Translations under genes and position numbers: made by a program
In this document: positions 35,251 to 43,447 of the stretch, one piece after another
Numbering within the stretch: the first letter of the stretch is position 1
How the letters are laid out: the number at the start of each line of letters is the position of its first letter
Notes under the pieces: generated by a model
What the model was told of the DNA's origin: nothing
What the model saw: the letters and a program-made list of their open reading frames with translations, nothing else
The model's database searches: none
From: Trichocoleus sp. FACHB-40
GTDB taxonomy: Bacteria > Cyanobacteriota > Cyanobacteriia > Cyanobacteriales > FACHB-T130
Assembly (NCBI RefSeq): GCF_014695915.1
Contig: NZ_JACJPF010000050.1
Span: 1-64,000, forward strand
Length of the DNA stretch: 64,000 nt
Direction: 5' to 3'

Positions 35251-35430
35251 TTATTCGATTTTGTTCTTGTTAATATATTCCTCCACTGTTTTGCTAAGAG
35301 TTTGTATAGAATGACTGATTTCCACAACCTGAGTTTCGACTCGTGACAATAAGAAAACAACTGTTTGAAGTTGATTGAGTGTTTCATCCATAGCGTTTCG
35401 GTAGTTGGCCTCAAACTCTTCTAATTTCAT
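35251..35430 (-). CDS. 59-aa coiled-coil protein
   Basis: Short gene on the minus strand: MKLEEFEANYRNAMDETL, then LQTVVFLLSRVETQVVEIS, then IQTLSKTVEEYINKNKIE. It has clear heptad spacing of hydrophobics, so a short coiled coil is likely. The reading frame is better than the overlapping ORF in another frame. Convergent with the response regulator, 10 bp apart. Function unknown; the t-SNARE-like or phasin-like helix pattern gives no assignment. Confidence 0.6.
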   Translation of the reverse strand: MKLEEFEANYRNAMDETLNQLQTVVFLLSRVETQVVEISHSIQTLSKTVEEYINKNKIE

Positions 35431-35805
35431 GACTTTAACCGGGTGTGTAAGGTAGTAAATAAAGCGATTACTTGGTTATATCAGCATATCAAAATTCAAA
35501 ATTAATTTAACTTATTCCAGATAAAAATCATATTGACTACTATAAATTCATCCAAGAGACTAATTCCTTTATCGAATCTTTAAAATTAATATAAAATTAG
35601 GTTATAGAGAATACAAAAATAGTGCTAGTTGCGAAATATTACTGAGATTTTAATATTTTTTAAATGCCTATCCTGAAATACTACTGAATTGGGAAATCGT
35701 CCAAAAATACATCTTGCGAGATTTTACTGATTTAGCGATCGCGCTACCCTTTTCTCAATGACGTATTCCAGTTAAAGACTGCTGCTTTCAAGGAGTGCTT
35801 TGTTT
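35431..35805. other. Gene-free AT-rich region upstream of uvrC
   Basis: 375 bp with no supportable ORF. It must contain the uvrC promoter and that of the 59-aa gene. AAGGAG (about 35790-35795) is the uvrC ribosome site. Confidence 0.5.
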
Positions 35806-37767
35806 ATGACAGATCCGCAAATGCTGAGGGATGGGAACGAGTTATCCCCCGCTACAAATCAAAGCGGTTATGTCTCGTCTGCTGGAATGACCCCAGCGGG
35901 GAAAACATTGCCGCTAGTCAAAGATCCAGAACGGTTGGAGAATCGCCTGAAGGAGATTCCGCCAGAACCGGGAGTCTATATCATGCGGGATGGGTGCGAT
36001 CGCATTCTCTACATCGGCAAATCGAAGAAGTTGCGATCGCGCGTTCGTTCCTATTTCCGAGACTCTCAGAAATTAAGCGATCGCATTGCGATGATGGTAC
36101 GCCAGGTTGCCGAGATTGAATTCATCGTTACTGACACCGAAGCCGAAGCCTTGGCGCTAGAGGCAAATCTTGTCAAACAGCACCAACCTTACTTCAATGT
36201 ACTCCTAAAGGATGATAAAAAATATCCCTACGTACTGATCACCTGGTCAGAACAATATCCCCGTATTTTCATCACCAGGAATCGGCGGATAGGTAAAAAA
36301 GGAGACAAGTATTATGGGCCTTACACTGATGCAGGACTGTTGCGAAATATCCTGCGAGTAGCCAAGCGAATATTTCTGCTGCGACAACGACCGCAACCGC
36401 TATTTACAGATCGTCCTTGTCTAAATTACGACATTGGGCGCTGTCCTGGTGTCTGCCAGCAACTAATTTCCCCAGAGGAATACCATAAAACAGTGCAAAA
36501 AGTGGCAATGGTGTTCCAGGGACGCACTGGCGAACTAATTGACATCTTGACAGCGCAAATGGAACAAGCGGCGGCGGAACTAAACTTTGAGGCGGCAGCG
36601 AGGAAACGCGATCAGATTGGGGGGTTAAAATCGCTGACAGCTGACCAAAAAGTGTCTTTGCCAGATGATACCGTTTCGCGGGATGCGATCGCTCTGGCCG
36701 CTGACGAAAAACACGCCTGCATTCAATTGTTCCAGATTCGGGCGGGAAAACTGGTGGGACGTTTAGGCTTTGTTGCTGAGGCGGACTCAGGAACGCCGGG
36801 AGCAATATTGCAGCGCGTTTTGGAGGATCATTACCAAAACGCTGAGTCTGTGGAAATCCCCACAGAAATTCTAGTGCAGCATGAATTGCCAGAAGGCGAG
36901 ATGCTGGGAGAATTCTTAACGGAACGCAAAGGGCGAAAAGTTAGTATTCTCGCGCCACAGCGCCAAACTAAGGCAGAATTGGTTGAGATGGTGGAGCGCA
37001 ACGCCCAACACGAACTGGCGCGGATGCAACGAGTAGGCGATCGCAACGAACAAGCGATGCAGGATTTAGCGGCGATTCTGGATTTGCCAGATTTACCTCA
37101 TCGCATCGAAGGTTATGATATTTCCCACATCCAAGGGTCGAATGCTGTAGCCTCGCAAGTAGTGTTTATTGACGGCTTGCCCGCAAAGCAGCACTATCGC
37201 CACTATAAAATTAAGAATCCCACCGTTACATCTGGTCACTCTGACGACTTTGCTAGTCTTGCTGAAGTCATTGGGCGGCGTTTTCGCAAGTATGCTGAAG
37301 ATCCGCAATTACAACGAGTGGGAAATTCCGATTGGCCTGATGTGGTGATGATTGACGGTGGGAAAGGTCAGCTTTCATCGGTTGTCGCTGTTTTGCAAGA
37401 GATGAATTTGATGGAAGATTTGCGAGTCGTGAGTCTTGCTAAACAGCGAGAAGAGATTTTCTTACCTGGTGAATCTTTACCACTTCAGACAGATGCGGAA
37501 CAACCGGGCGTGCAACTTCTGCGGCGATTGCGGGATGAAGCGCACCGTTTTGCTGTGAGTTTCCACCGTCAGCAGCGGAGTGATAAGTTAAGGCGATCGC
37601 GTTTGGATGAAATTCCGGGCTTGGGTTTCCAGCGACAAAAGGAACTTTTGGCGCATTTTCGCTCGGTTGATTATATCCGGGAAGCGTCACCAAAGCAGCT
37701 GGCTGAGGTTTCGGGTATTGGCCCGCGTTTGGCTCAGGAGATATACGATTATTTTCATCCGGCTTAA
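35806..37767 (+). CDS. uvrC: UvrABC excinuclease subunit C
   Basis: 653 aa. Domains in order: GIY-YIG 3' nuclease (about 45-125; [20 protein letters not shown], with Tyr/Arg active residues), Cys-rich region ([14 protein letters not shown]), UVR motif binding UvrB (about 255-290), RNase-H-like 5' nuclease ([17 protein letters not shown], and [14 protein letters not shown] with catalytic Asp), tandem helix-hairpin-helix at the end. Incises both sides of a lesion. A TTG codon at 35800 could also open the frame, but the ATG at 35806 fits AAGGAG spacing better. Confidence 0.95.
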   Translation: MTDPQMLRDGNELSPATNQSGYVSSAGMTPAGKTLPLVKDPERLENRLKEIPPEPGVYIMRDGCDRILYIGKSKKLRSRVRSYFRDSQKLSDRIAMMVRQVAEIEFIVTDTEAEALALEANLVKQHQPYFNVLLKDDKKYPYVLITWSEQYPRIFITRNRRIGKKGDKYYGPYTDAGLLRNILRVAKRIFLLRQRPQPLFTDRPCLNYDIGRCPGVCQQLISPEEYHKTVQKVAMVFQGRTGELIDILTAQMEQAAAELNFEAAARKRDQIGGLKSLTADQKVSLPDDTVSRDAIALAADEKHACIQLFQIRAGKLVGRLGFVAEADSGTPGAILQRVLEDHYQNAESVEIPTEILVQHELPEGEMLGEFLTERKGRKVSILAPQRQTKAELVEMVERNAQHELARMQRVGDRNEQAMQDLAAILDLPDLPHRIEGYDISHIQGSNAVASQVVFIDGLPAKQHYRHYKIKNPTVTSGHSDDFASLAEVIGRRFRKYAEDPQLQRVGNSDWPDVVMIDGGKGQLSSVVAVLQEMNLMEDLRVVSLAKQREEIFLPGESLPLQTDAEQPGVQLLRRLRDEAHRFAVSFHRQQRSDKLRRSRLDEIPGLGFQRQKELLAHFRSVDYIREASPKQLAEVSGIGPRLAQEIYDYFHPA

Positions 37768-37864
37768 TACAAACCGCTTCAATCAACTATTGGCTTAATC
37801 CCTGCATCCTTCGCCCGTTAGAATAGAAATAAAGATTGTTTAGATTTGTAAAATTGGGACATCT

Positions 37865-38884
37865 ATGGCTCCCGCTGTTTTAATCGAAAAGCTCGCCAAA
37901 CGCTACGGTTCAGTAGAAGCCGTTAAAAACGTTTCTTTTCAGGTCGAACCTGGTGAAATTTTTGGTCTTCTAGGGCCAAATGGTGCTGGGAAAACTACGA
38001 CTCTGCGTGTCTTGTGTACCTTGACCAAGCCTGATGCTGGCAAAGTTGAGGTATCTGGCATCTCGGTTATCGATAATCCTAGAGCGGCAAGGGCTAGACT
38101 AGGTTATGTGGCTCAGGAAGTTGCGCTGGATAAGGTGCTAACTGGGCGGGAAATGCTACAACTGTCCGCTGCACTTTACCACCTCCCCGGTGCAGTCGCG
38201 AAACAGAGAATTGAAGCGGTGCTGGGTTTACTGGGATTGCATGAATACGCCGATAAAAAGACTGGTACTTATTCTGGCGGTTTACGCAAGCGTCTAGATT
38301 TGGCAGCTGGGTTATTGCATCAGCCAGATGTCTTGGTTTTAGATGAACCGACGGTGGGATTGGATATTGAAAGCCGTGTGGTGGTTTGGGACTTTTTACG
38401 CCAGCTGCGGGCGAGTGGTACATCTGTGTTAATTACCAGCCATTATTTAGAGGAAATTGACGCGCTGGCGGATCGGGTGGCGATTATTGACAAAGGTGTG
38501 GTAATTGCCTCTGGAACGCCGTCTGAGTTAAAGGATAAAGTAGGAGGCGATCGCATTACTCTCCGCATCCGCGAGTTTTCCCCAATCGAGGAAGCCCAAA
38601 AAGCAAAAGATATGCTAATATCTTTACCTTTTGTGCAGGAAGTGATTATCAATGGCGCTCAAGGTAACTCTCTAAATTTAGTAGTGAAGCCGCAAAGTGA
38701 CGCTTTGATAACGATTCAGCAATCTTTACAATCAGCAGGCTTACCGACTTTTGGTATTGCCCAAGCTAGACCTAGTTTAGATGATGTTTACCTGGCTGCT
38801 ACGGGTAAAACTTTGATGGATGCTGAACTTGCAGCATCTGCTAGCCGCGATCCGAAGGCTGAGAAGAAACAAAATATGCGATAA
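37865..38884 (+). CDS. ABC transporter ATP-binding protein (DrrA-type)
   Basis: 339 aa. Walker A GPNGAGKTT (about 39-47), signature YSGGLRKRLDLA, Walker B VLVLDEPTVGLD, H-loop ITSHYLEE. The C-terminal ~80 residues are the regulatory tail seen in daunorubicin-type exporters (DDVYLAATGKTL). It drives an ABC-2 exporter of drugs, lipids or polysaccharides with the permease 109 bp downstream; substrate unknown. Confidence 0.9.
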   Translation: MAPAVLIEKLAKRYGSVEAVKNVSFQVEPGEIFGLLGPNGAGKTTTLRVLCTLTKPDAGKVEVSGISVIDNPRAARARLGYVAQEVALDKVLTGREMLQLSAALYHLPGAVAKQRIEAVLGLLGLHEYADKKTGTYSGGLRKRLDLAAGLLHQPDVLVLDEPTVGLDIESRVVVWDFLRQLRASGTSVLITSHYLEEIDALADRVAIIDKGVVIASGTPSELKDKVGGDRITLRIREFSPIEEAQKAKDMLISLPFVQEVIINGAQGNSLNLVVKPQSDALITIQQSLQSAGLPTFGIAQARPSLDDVYLAATGKTLMDAELAASASRDPKAEKKQNMR

Positions 38885-38919
38885 GTTTAGATTTTACATC
38901 AAGGCATAGCTTTGATATC

Positions 38920-38975
38920 TCGTTCCCAGGCCGCAGGCCAGGAAAGAGGTTTGGGAGGCTCAGCCTCCCGACAGT
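38920..38975. repeat. Palindromic repeat between the ABC genes
   Basis: Contains CCAGGCCGCAGGCCAGG (about 38928-38944) and GGGAGGCTCAGCCTCCC (about 38957-38973), related to the repeat at 32470. Confidence 0.6.
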
Positions 38976-38993
38976 TATCATAGGGAGATTCAG

Positions 38994-39881
38994 ATGAGTA
39001 GTACGTTAACACCTCCAAAACCTGACATTCGTTTGCAGCCACAAGCTGCTAGTCAACCAGTTGCATCCAGTTTGTTTGGCGATTTTATTCAAGAAACTCT
39101 GGCTTTAACAAAGCGTTTGTTTATACAGTTGCAACGCCGTCCCTCCACTCTAATCGCTGGGATAATTCAACCGTTGATGTGGTTGGTTTTGTTCGGGGCG
39201 CTGTTTCAAAATGCTCCTCAAGGCTTGTTTGGTAATAGTCTCAGCTACGGACAATTTCTCGGTGCTGGAGTAATTGTTTTTACAGCCTTTGCGGGAGCGT
39301 TGAATGCTGGTTTGCCAGTAATGTTTGACCGAGAATTCGGGTTTCTTAACCGTTTGTTGGTGGCTCCTCTAGCTTCCCGATTCTCGATTGTTGCAGCTTC
39401 AGCTATTTATATCATCGCTTTGAGCTTTATCCAAACGGCTGTAATTGTTACAGCTAGCGCTTTGCTGGGTGCGGGGTTGCCAAATATACTGGGGTTGAGC
39501 GCGATCGCTCTAATTGTCTTCCTGCTCGTTGTCGGCGTAACTGCTTTAAGCCTTGGTTTGACTTTTGCTTTACCCGGTCACGTCGAGCTAATTGCGGTAA
39601 TTTTTGTTACTAACTTGCCGCTACTGTTCGCCAGCACTGCGCTCGCTCCCTTGTCATTCATGCCCAAATGGTTGCAGATAGTTGCTACCCTCAACCCCCT
39701 CAGCTACGCAATTGAGTCAATTCGCTACCTATATCTTCATAGCGACTGGGGACTCGGTAGTGCGGTAATGCAGGCTCCGTGGGGGACTGTAACTTTTGGG
39801 TCAGCTCTGCTAGTGCTTATCGGTTTCGATGCTCTAGTATTACTAGCAATTCAACCCCTGCTGCGTCGCCGCTTTGCTTAA
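38994..39881 (+). CDS. ABC-2 type transporter permease
   Basis: 295 aa with six transmembrane helices after a polar 30-residue N-terminus. The ABC-2 pattern includes PLMWLVLFGALFQNAP, DREFGFLNRLLVAPLASR (coupling helix) and FASTALAPLSFMPKWLQ-ILNPLSYAIE-like sequence (ATLNPLSYAIESIRYL). Partner of the DrrA-type ATPase. Confidence 0.88.
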   Translation: MSSTLTPPKPDIRLQPQAASQPVASSLFGDFIQETLALTKRLFIQLQRRPSTLIAGIIQPLMWLVLFGALFQNAPQGLFGNSLSYGQFLGAGVIVFTAFAGALNAGLPVMFDREFGFLNRLLVAPLASRFSIVAASAIYIIALSFIQTAVIVTASALLGAGLPNILGLSAIALIVFLLVVGVTALSLGLTFALPGHVELIAVIFVTNLPLLFASTALAPLSFMPKWLQIVATLNPLSYAIESIRYLYLHSDWGLGSAVMQAPWGTVTFGSALLVLIGFDALVLLAIQPLLRRRFA

Positions 39882-39919
39882 CGTACAATCATGAGTAGCG
39901 TGTTATACCCCAAATTGCC

Positions 39920-40303
39920 ATGAAGATAAAAACCCAGCTGGTTTTCGGTGTCCTTGCTGGCATGGGAGTCCTTTCTCCCCTGCTGCCTCAAGCAACATTA
40001 GCTCAATCAACTCTAACTCCACCAGGGGAAGTAAAACCTTCAGATACCTTCCAAAACGAGCAAAATACAGATCCGTTTTCTCGAAGTGACAATGGAAGTT
40101 CTTTCGGTGTTTTAGACTTAATTCATCGAGCCACGCTGGGCAATACTCGCGATTTGAATGAGTATTCTATCGAACAGCGTCAAAACATAAATACTGCCGC
40201 CGATGAGTTTCGGCGTCAACAATTAGAGCTTCTTGGCAATCAAAATCAAGCTTCCCCGAACAATCAGACAAACCCAGTTAGAAATACACCAACACAGAAT
40301 TAA
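39920..40303 (+). CDS. Small exported protein, unknown function
   Basis: 127 aa. Signal peptide (LVFGVLAGMGVLSPLLPQ, cleaved near TLAQ) and a mature part rich in Asn/Gln/Ser with one ordered segment, SSFGVLDLIHRATLGNTRDL. Tail is Asn/Pro-rich and probably disordered. 38 bp after the permease gene, so likely in the same transcript. No known family recognised, though similar short exported proteins are frequent in cyanobacteria. Confidence 0.6.
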   Translation: MKIKTQLVFGVLAGMGVLSPLLPQATLAQSTLTPPGEVKPSDTFQNEQNTDPFSRSDNGSSFGVLDLIHRATLGNTRDLNEYSIEQRQNINTAADEFRRQQLELLGNQNQASPNNQTNPVRNTPTQN

Positions 40304-40390
40304 TCTTTTAGTAAACTGCGTAGTAACGAAGCCTAACGAATGATTTTGGGTGTTGGGTTTCGTTCCTCAAACCCAGTTACAACTGGGAAT

Positions 40391-40423
40391 AAAAAAAGGG
40401 GCATAATAAATGCCCCTCTTTTT
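40391..40423. terminator. Bidirectional terminator
   Basis: AAAAAAAGGGGCA (40391-40403) pairs with TGCCCCTCTTTTT (40411-40423) with one mismatch. It separates the convergent small exported protein gene and prxQ. Confidence 0.85.
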
Positions 40424-40453
40424 ATTAATTGGTTAGCTTATCTTGCACTCAGC

Positions 40454-40894
40454 TTAAGAAGCAAGTGCCGCTAAAATATCACTCGCGTGAGAAGCAGTAT
40501 TAACGCTGGAATCGACATGAATAATCTTGCCGCTACCATCAATAACATAGGTTACGCGCTGGGCATAACCGCTGCTACCTTCAACGTCATAAGCTTTGAT
40601 AATGCTGCCATCAACATCTGCTAGTAGGGGAAAAGGCAGATTGAATTTCTCGGTAAATTTCTGGTGCGAGTTCTCATCATCTTTGCTGACACCCAGCACT
40701 ACAATATTTTTGCCCTGATAGTCTGTATAGGCATCCCGAAAACTGCAAGCTTGTTTGGTGCAGCCTGGAGTATCGTCTTTGGGATAAAAATACAGAATTA
40801 CCGTTTTCCCCGAAAAATCAGATAGCGAAACGGTGTTACCGTTGGTGTCTTTGGCTGTGAAGGCAGGTGCCATCGTATCAACTGCTAAAGCCAT
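40454..40894 (-). CDS. prxQ: Peroxiredoxin Q (BCP type)
   Basis: 146 aa. Peroxidatic C45 and resolving C50 in PGCTKQACSFRD, the Q-type arrangement; FPLLADVDG and TYVIDGSGKI are typical. Reduces peroxides with thioredoxin as donor, protecting photosynthetic membranes. Monocistronic, convergent with the ABC cluster. Confidence 0.93.
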   Translation of the reverse strand: MALAVDTMAPAFTAKDTNGNTVSLSDFSGKTVILYFYPKDDTPGCTKQACSFRDAYTDYQGKNIVVLGVSKDDENSHQKFTEKFNLPFPLLADVDGSIIKAYDVEGSSGYAQRVTYVIDGSGKIIHVDSSVNTASHASDILAALAS

Positions 40895-41107
40895 AGATTC
40901 TGTTTCCTTCTGGGTTACGATCGTTTAAGCCATAAGATTTTACAATATTTTACGATCGCGCTTGGGTTAGGTTAAGGTAGTTGACGGCAGTAAGTCTCAG
41001 GCTACAAGAAAAAACCACTCTCCGCAGACTGCAAAAATAAGTCAATGTAAAAAGGGCATTGGCAGCGATCGCTACTTTAAATTTCCTGCTGTTTACTGGT
41101 ATTGACT

Positions 41108-41512
41108 ATGAATTCTGTTGCAGCGAAAAGCTCCCCCGTAATTCAATATTCCCCTCAAAGTATCAAAAGGGCCGAACGGGCGATGCGTTGTTCTCCCTTC
41201 CTGCTGCCTTTATTTGCGGCGATGCGTTCTACAAGCGTTCCTTTGGGAGCAATCGTTTCTTCAGGTGTGCAGCGCCAATACACCCGCAAGCCATTGCGCG
41301 AGTTAGCCGCCGAAAATTATCTATCGTGGCTGATCCAGGTGGGCATTCTGCGACGAGAAGTGGATGGACAAGGCATCACCGATAGCTTCCGCCTCACACC
41401 GTTGGGACGCCAACTGGTAGAACAATGGGAGAAACAGGGAGGCGTAGTGCCTGCTCCGTCTTTAAGCGATCGCTTCTATAATGCGTTAAATCGTTGGTTT
41501 CGACTGTTTTGA
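41108..41512 (+). CDS. Conserved cyanobacterial winged-helix-like protein (Npun_F0494 type?)
   Basis: 134 aa from the ATG at 41108 (a TTG at 41102 would add two residues). Helical front (SIKRAERAMRCSPFLLPLFAAM) and a winged-helix-looking C-terminal part (YLSWLIQVGILRREVDGQGI, DSFRLTPLGRQLVEQWE). It resembles a family I know as Npun_F0494; that match is from memory. Function unknown. cobQ follows, after a heptamer array. Confidence 0.65.
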   Translation: MNSVAAKSSPVIQYSPQSIKRAERAMRCSPFLLPLFAAMRSTSVPLGAIVSSGVQRQYTRKPLRELAAENYLSWLIQVGILRREVDGQGITDSFRLTPLGRQLVEQWEKQGGVVPAPSLSDRFYNALNRWFRLF

Positions 41513-41545
41513 ATTGTCAGTTGCCAGTTTTCTAATGACTCCTGG

Positions 41546-41601
41546 CTCCTAACTGATAACTCCTAACTCCTAATTGATAACTCGTAACTCTTAACTGATA
41601 A
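41546..41601. repeat. Heptameric tandem repeat, CTNNTAA x8, abutting cobQ
   Basis: Units CTCCTAA, CTGATAA, CTCCTAA, CTCCTAA, TTGATAA, CTCGTAA, CTCTTAA and CTGATAA are in register, followed by CTCGT and the cobQ ATG. No Shine-Dalgarno sequence is left in the leader. Confidence 0.8.
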
Positions 41602-41606
41602 CTCGT

Positions 41607-43109
41607 ATGAAAGCCATTATGGTTGTGGGGACAACTTCCCACGCAGGAAAATCACTAATAACTGCCTCCCTGTGCCGCATTCTGTCGCGGCGCGGTTGGC
41701 GGGTTGCTCCCTTTAAAGCGCAGAATATGGCGCTCAATTCCTACGTGACACCCACCGGAGGAGAAATTGGTTATGCTCAGGCAGTGCAAGCTTGGGCATC
41801 TGGGGTGACACCTTGGGTAGAGATGAACCCGATTTTACTCAAGCCCCAAGGGGACATGACTTCGCAGGTTATTATCAAGGGTAAAGCCGTCGGGGTAGCT
41901 GGTGCCGCAGAATACTACGAGCAGTATTTTGACATCGGCTGGCAAGCAGTTGAAGAATCCCTGCAACGTCTCTCGGAAGAATTCGATCTGCTGGTGTGCG
42001 AGGGAGCAGGTAGCCCCGCAGAAATTAACCTCAAGCACCGCGACATGGCTAATATGCGGGTAGCAAAGCATTTAAACGCCGCAACTATGCTCGTGGTGGA
42101 TATCGACCGGGGCGGCGCTTTTGCCCATGTGGTGGGGACTCTGGAGTTGCTAGAACCAGACGAACGGGCGCTAATCAAAGGTGTTGTCATAAATAAATTT
42201 CGCGGACAGCGATCGCTTCTAGACTCCGGCATCACCTGGCTGGAAAAACGCACTGGCATTCCCGTTGTTGGTGTGATTCCCTGGATAGACAATGCCTTCC
42301 CTGCTGAAGATTCTTTAGGCTTATTCGACCGTCGCACCACCAAGAATCAGAGCGATCTCACTATTGCCGTTATCCGCCTTCCCCGAATTTCTAACTTCAC
42401 CGACTTCGACCCCCTAGAAGCCGAACCCAGCGTCACAGTAAAATACCTTAGCCCCAAAGATAGCTTGGGACATCCGGATGCCGTAATTATTCCCGGTTCC
42501 AAAACTACCATCGCTGACTTGCTGGTTCTGCAAAAAACTGGCATGGCACAGGCAATTCAAAATTATGCAGCAGCAGGTGGCACTATTCTGGGAATCTGTG
42601 GTGGTTTCCAGATGCTAGGCAAATTTCTCGCCGATCCAGAAGGAGTTGAAGGAGAAACCGGACGCTTTAAAGGTCTGGAATTGTTACCTGTAAAAACCGT
42701 CCTCACAGCCCAGAAAATCGCCCGCCAGCGACTGGTAACTTCTAACTATCCTCAGTCTGGTTTACCAGTTACAGGTTACGAAATCCATCAGGGACGCACG
42801 CGGCTGCTGGAATCGGAAGAAATAAACCCGGCCTCTGCATACGCCCAAAAACAATCCTCCTGCAAACCGTTATTTGACGATCCTAATTTGGGAATTGTCG
42901 ATGCAAATCAATCAGTTATCGGAACTTATCTACACGGTATTTTTGATAACGGCCCTTGGCGACGCTCCTGGTTAAATAACTTGCGGCAGCAGCGGGGACT
43001 TCCGTCTCTTGCCACAGGAGTTGCTAACTACCGCGAACAGCGAGAAGCAGTTTTGGACTTGCTGGCAGATGCGATTATGGCGCACCTGGATTTAAACCTA
43101 TTTTTGTAG
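41607..43109 (+). CDS. cobQ: Adenosylcobyric acid synthase
   Basis: 500 aa, ATP-dependent amidation of four side chains of adenosylcobyrinic acid a,c-diamide. N-terminal P-loop-like domain GTTSHAGKSLITASLCRIL, FKAQNMALNSYVT, LLVCEGAGSPAEINL, and a C-terminal class-I glutamine amidotransferase-like domain with the nucleophile in LGICGGFQMLG and GTYLHGIFDN. Cobalamin pathway; another cobalamin gene sits at the far end of the window but is not linked. No cobalamin riboswitch is visible upstream. Confidence 0.94.
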   Translation: MKAIMVVGTTSHAGKSLITASLCRILSRRGWRVAPFKAQNMALNSYVTPTGGEIGYAQAVQAWASGVTPWVEMNPILLKPQGDMTSQVIIKGKAVGVAGAAEYYEQYFDIGWQAVEESLQRLSEEFDLLVCEGAGSPAEINLKHRDMANMRVAKHLNAATMLVVDIDRGGAFAHVVGTLELLEPDERALIKGVVINKFRGQRSLLDSGITWLEKRTGIPVVGVIPWIDNAFPAEDSLGLFDRRTTKNQSDLTIAVIRLPRISNFTDFDPLEAEPSVTVKYLSPKDSLGHPDAVIIPGSKTTIADLLVLQKTGMAQAIQNYAAAGGTILGICGGFQMLGKFLADPEGVEGETGRFKGLELLPVKTVLTAQKIARQRLVTSNYPQSGLPVTGYEIHQGRTRLLESEEINPASAYAQKQSSCKPLFDDPNLGIVDANQSVIGTYLHGIFDNGPWRRSWLNNLRQQRGLPSLATGVANYREQREAVLDLLADAIMAHLDLNLFL

Positions 43110-43129
43110 GCCTAACTTATTAGTTATTA

Positions 43130-43160
43130 GCTATTAGCTAATGGCTTTTCAACAATTAGC
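43130..43160. repeat. Dispersed intergenic palindrome, AATTAGC family, copy E
   Basis: GCTATTAGCTAATGGCTTTT then CAACAATTAGC; same core as copies A and B. It contains an in-frame ATG (43141) that falsely extends the ferredoxin ORF. Confidence 0.65.
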
Positions 43161-43179
43161 AATCCTTCAATTAGCGAGT

Positions 43180-43419
43180 ATGAGTATCCGCATACATTTT
43201 TTACCTGATGATGTTACGGTTGACGCTAAGGCAGGAGAACCGTTATTACAGGTAGCAGAGCGGGCTGGGGTGTTCATTCCCACTGGCTGCCTAATGGGTT
43301 CGTGTCACGCCTGCGAAGTGGAGGTCGAGGGCAAAGATACCATCTGTGCTTGTATTACGGCAGTCCCAGCAGGGAGCGAGCAGTTAACTATCAATCTCTA
43401 CGTTGATCCCGCCTGGTAG
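43180..43419 (+). CDS. Short 2Fe-2S ferredoxin-like protein
   Basis: 79 aa from ATG 43180. Cysteines C37, C42 and C45 form C-x4-C-x2-C in GCLMGSCHACEVEVE; the fourth ligand is C56 or C58, only 11-13 residues later, whereas plant-type ferredoxins have about 29. It is therefore a minimal, atypical Fer2 protein. It could donate electrons or act as a redox sensor. The upstream ATG at 43141 lies in a repeat and is rejected. The site-2 protease gene follows after 28 bp, so the pair may form an operon. Confidence 0.8.
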   Translation: MSIRIHFLPDDVTVDAKAGEPLLQVAERAGVFIPTGCLMGSCHACEVEVEGKDTICACITAVPAGSEQLTINLYVDPAW

Positions 43420-43447
43420 CAAACCGGACACAAGGTTGGGGAAAAAG

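Noticed and set aside
35223-35414. 63-codon minus-strand ORF
   Set aside because: Overlaps the 59-aa frame that has better helical coding character and a clean ATG; it also crosses the response regulator end.
41607-41700. Cobalamin riboswitch upstream of cobQ
   Set aside because: The leader is a heptamer repeat array with no B12-box-like sequence.
43141-43179. Upstream ATG extending the ferredoxin
   Set aside because: It lies in a dispersed repeat, and the encoded residues are the translated repeat; ferredoxin homology starts at 43180.
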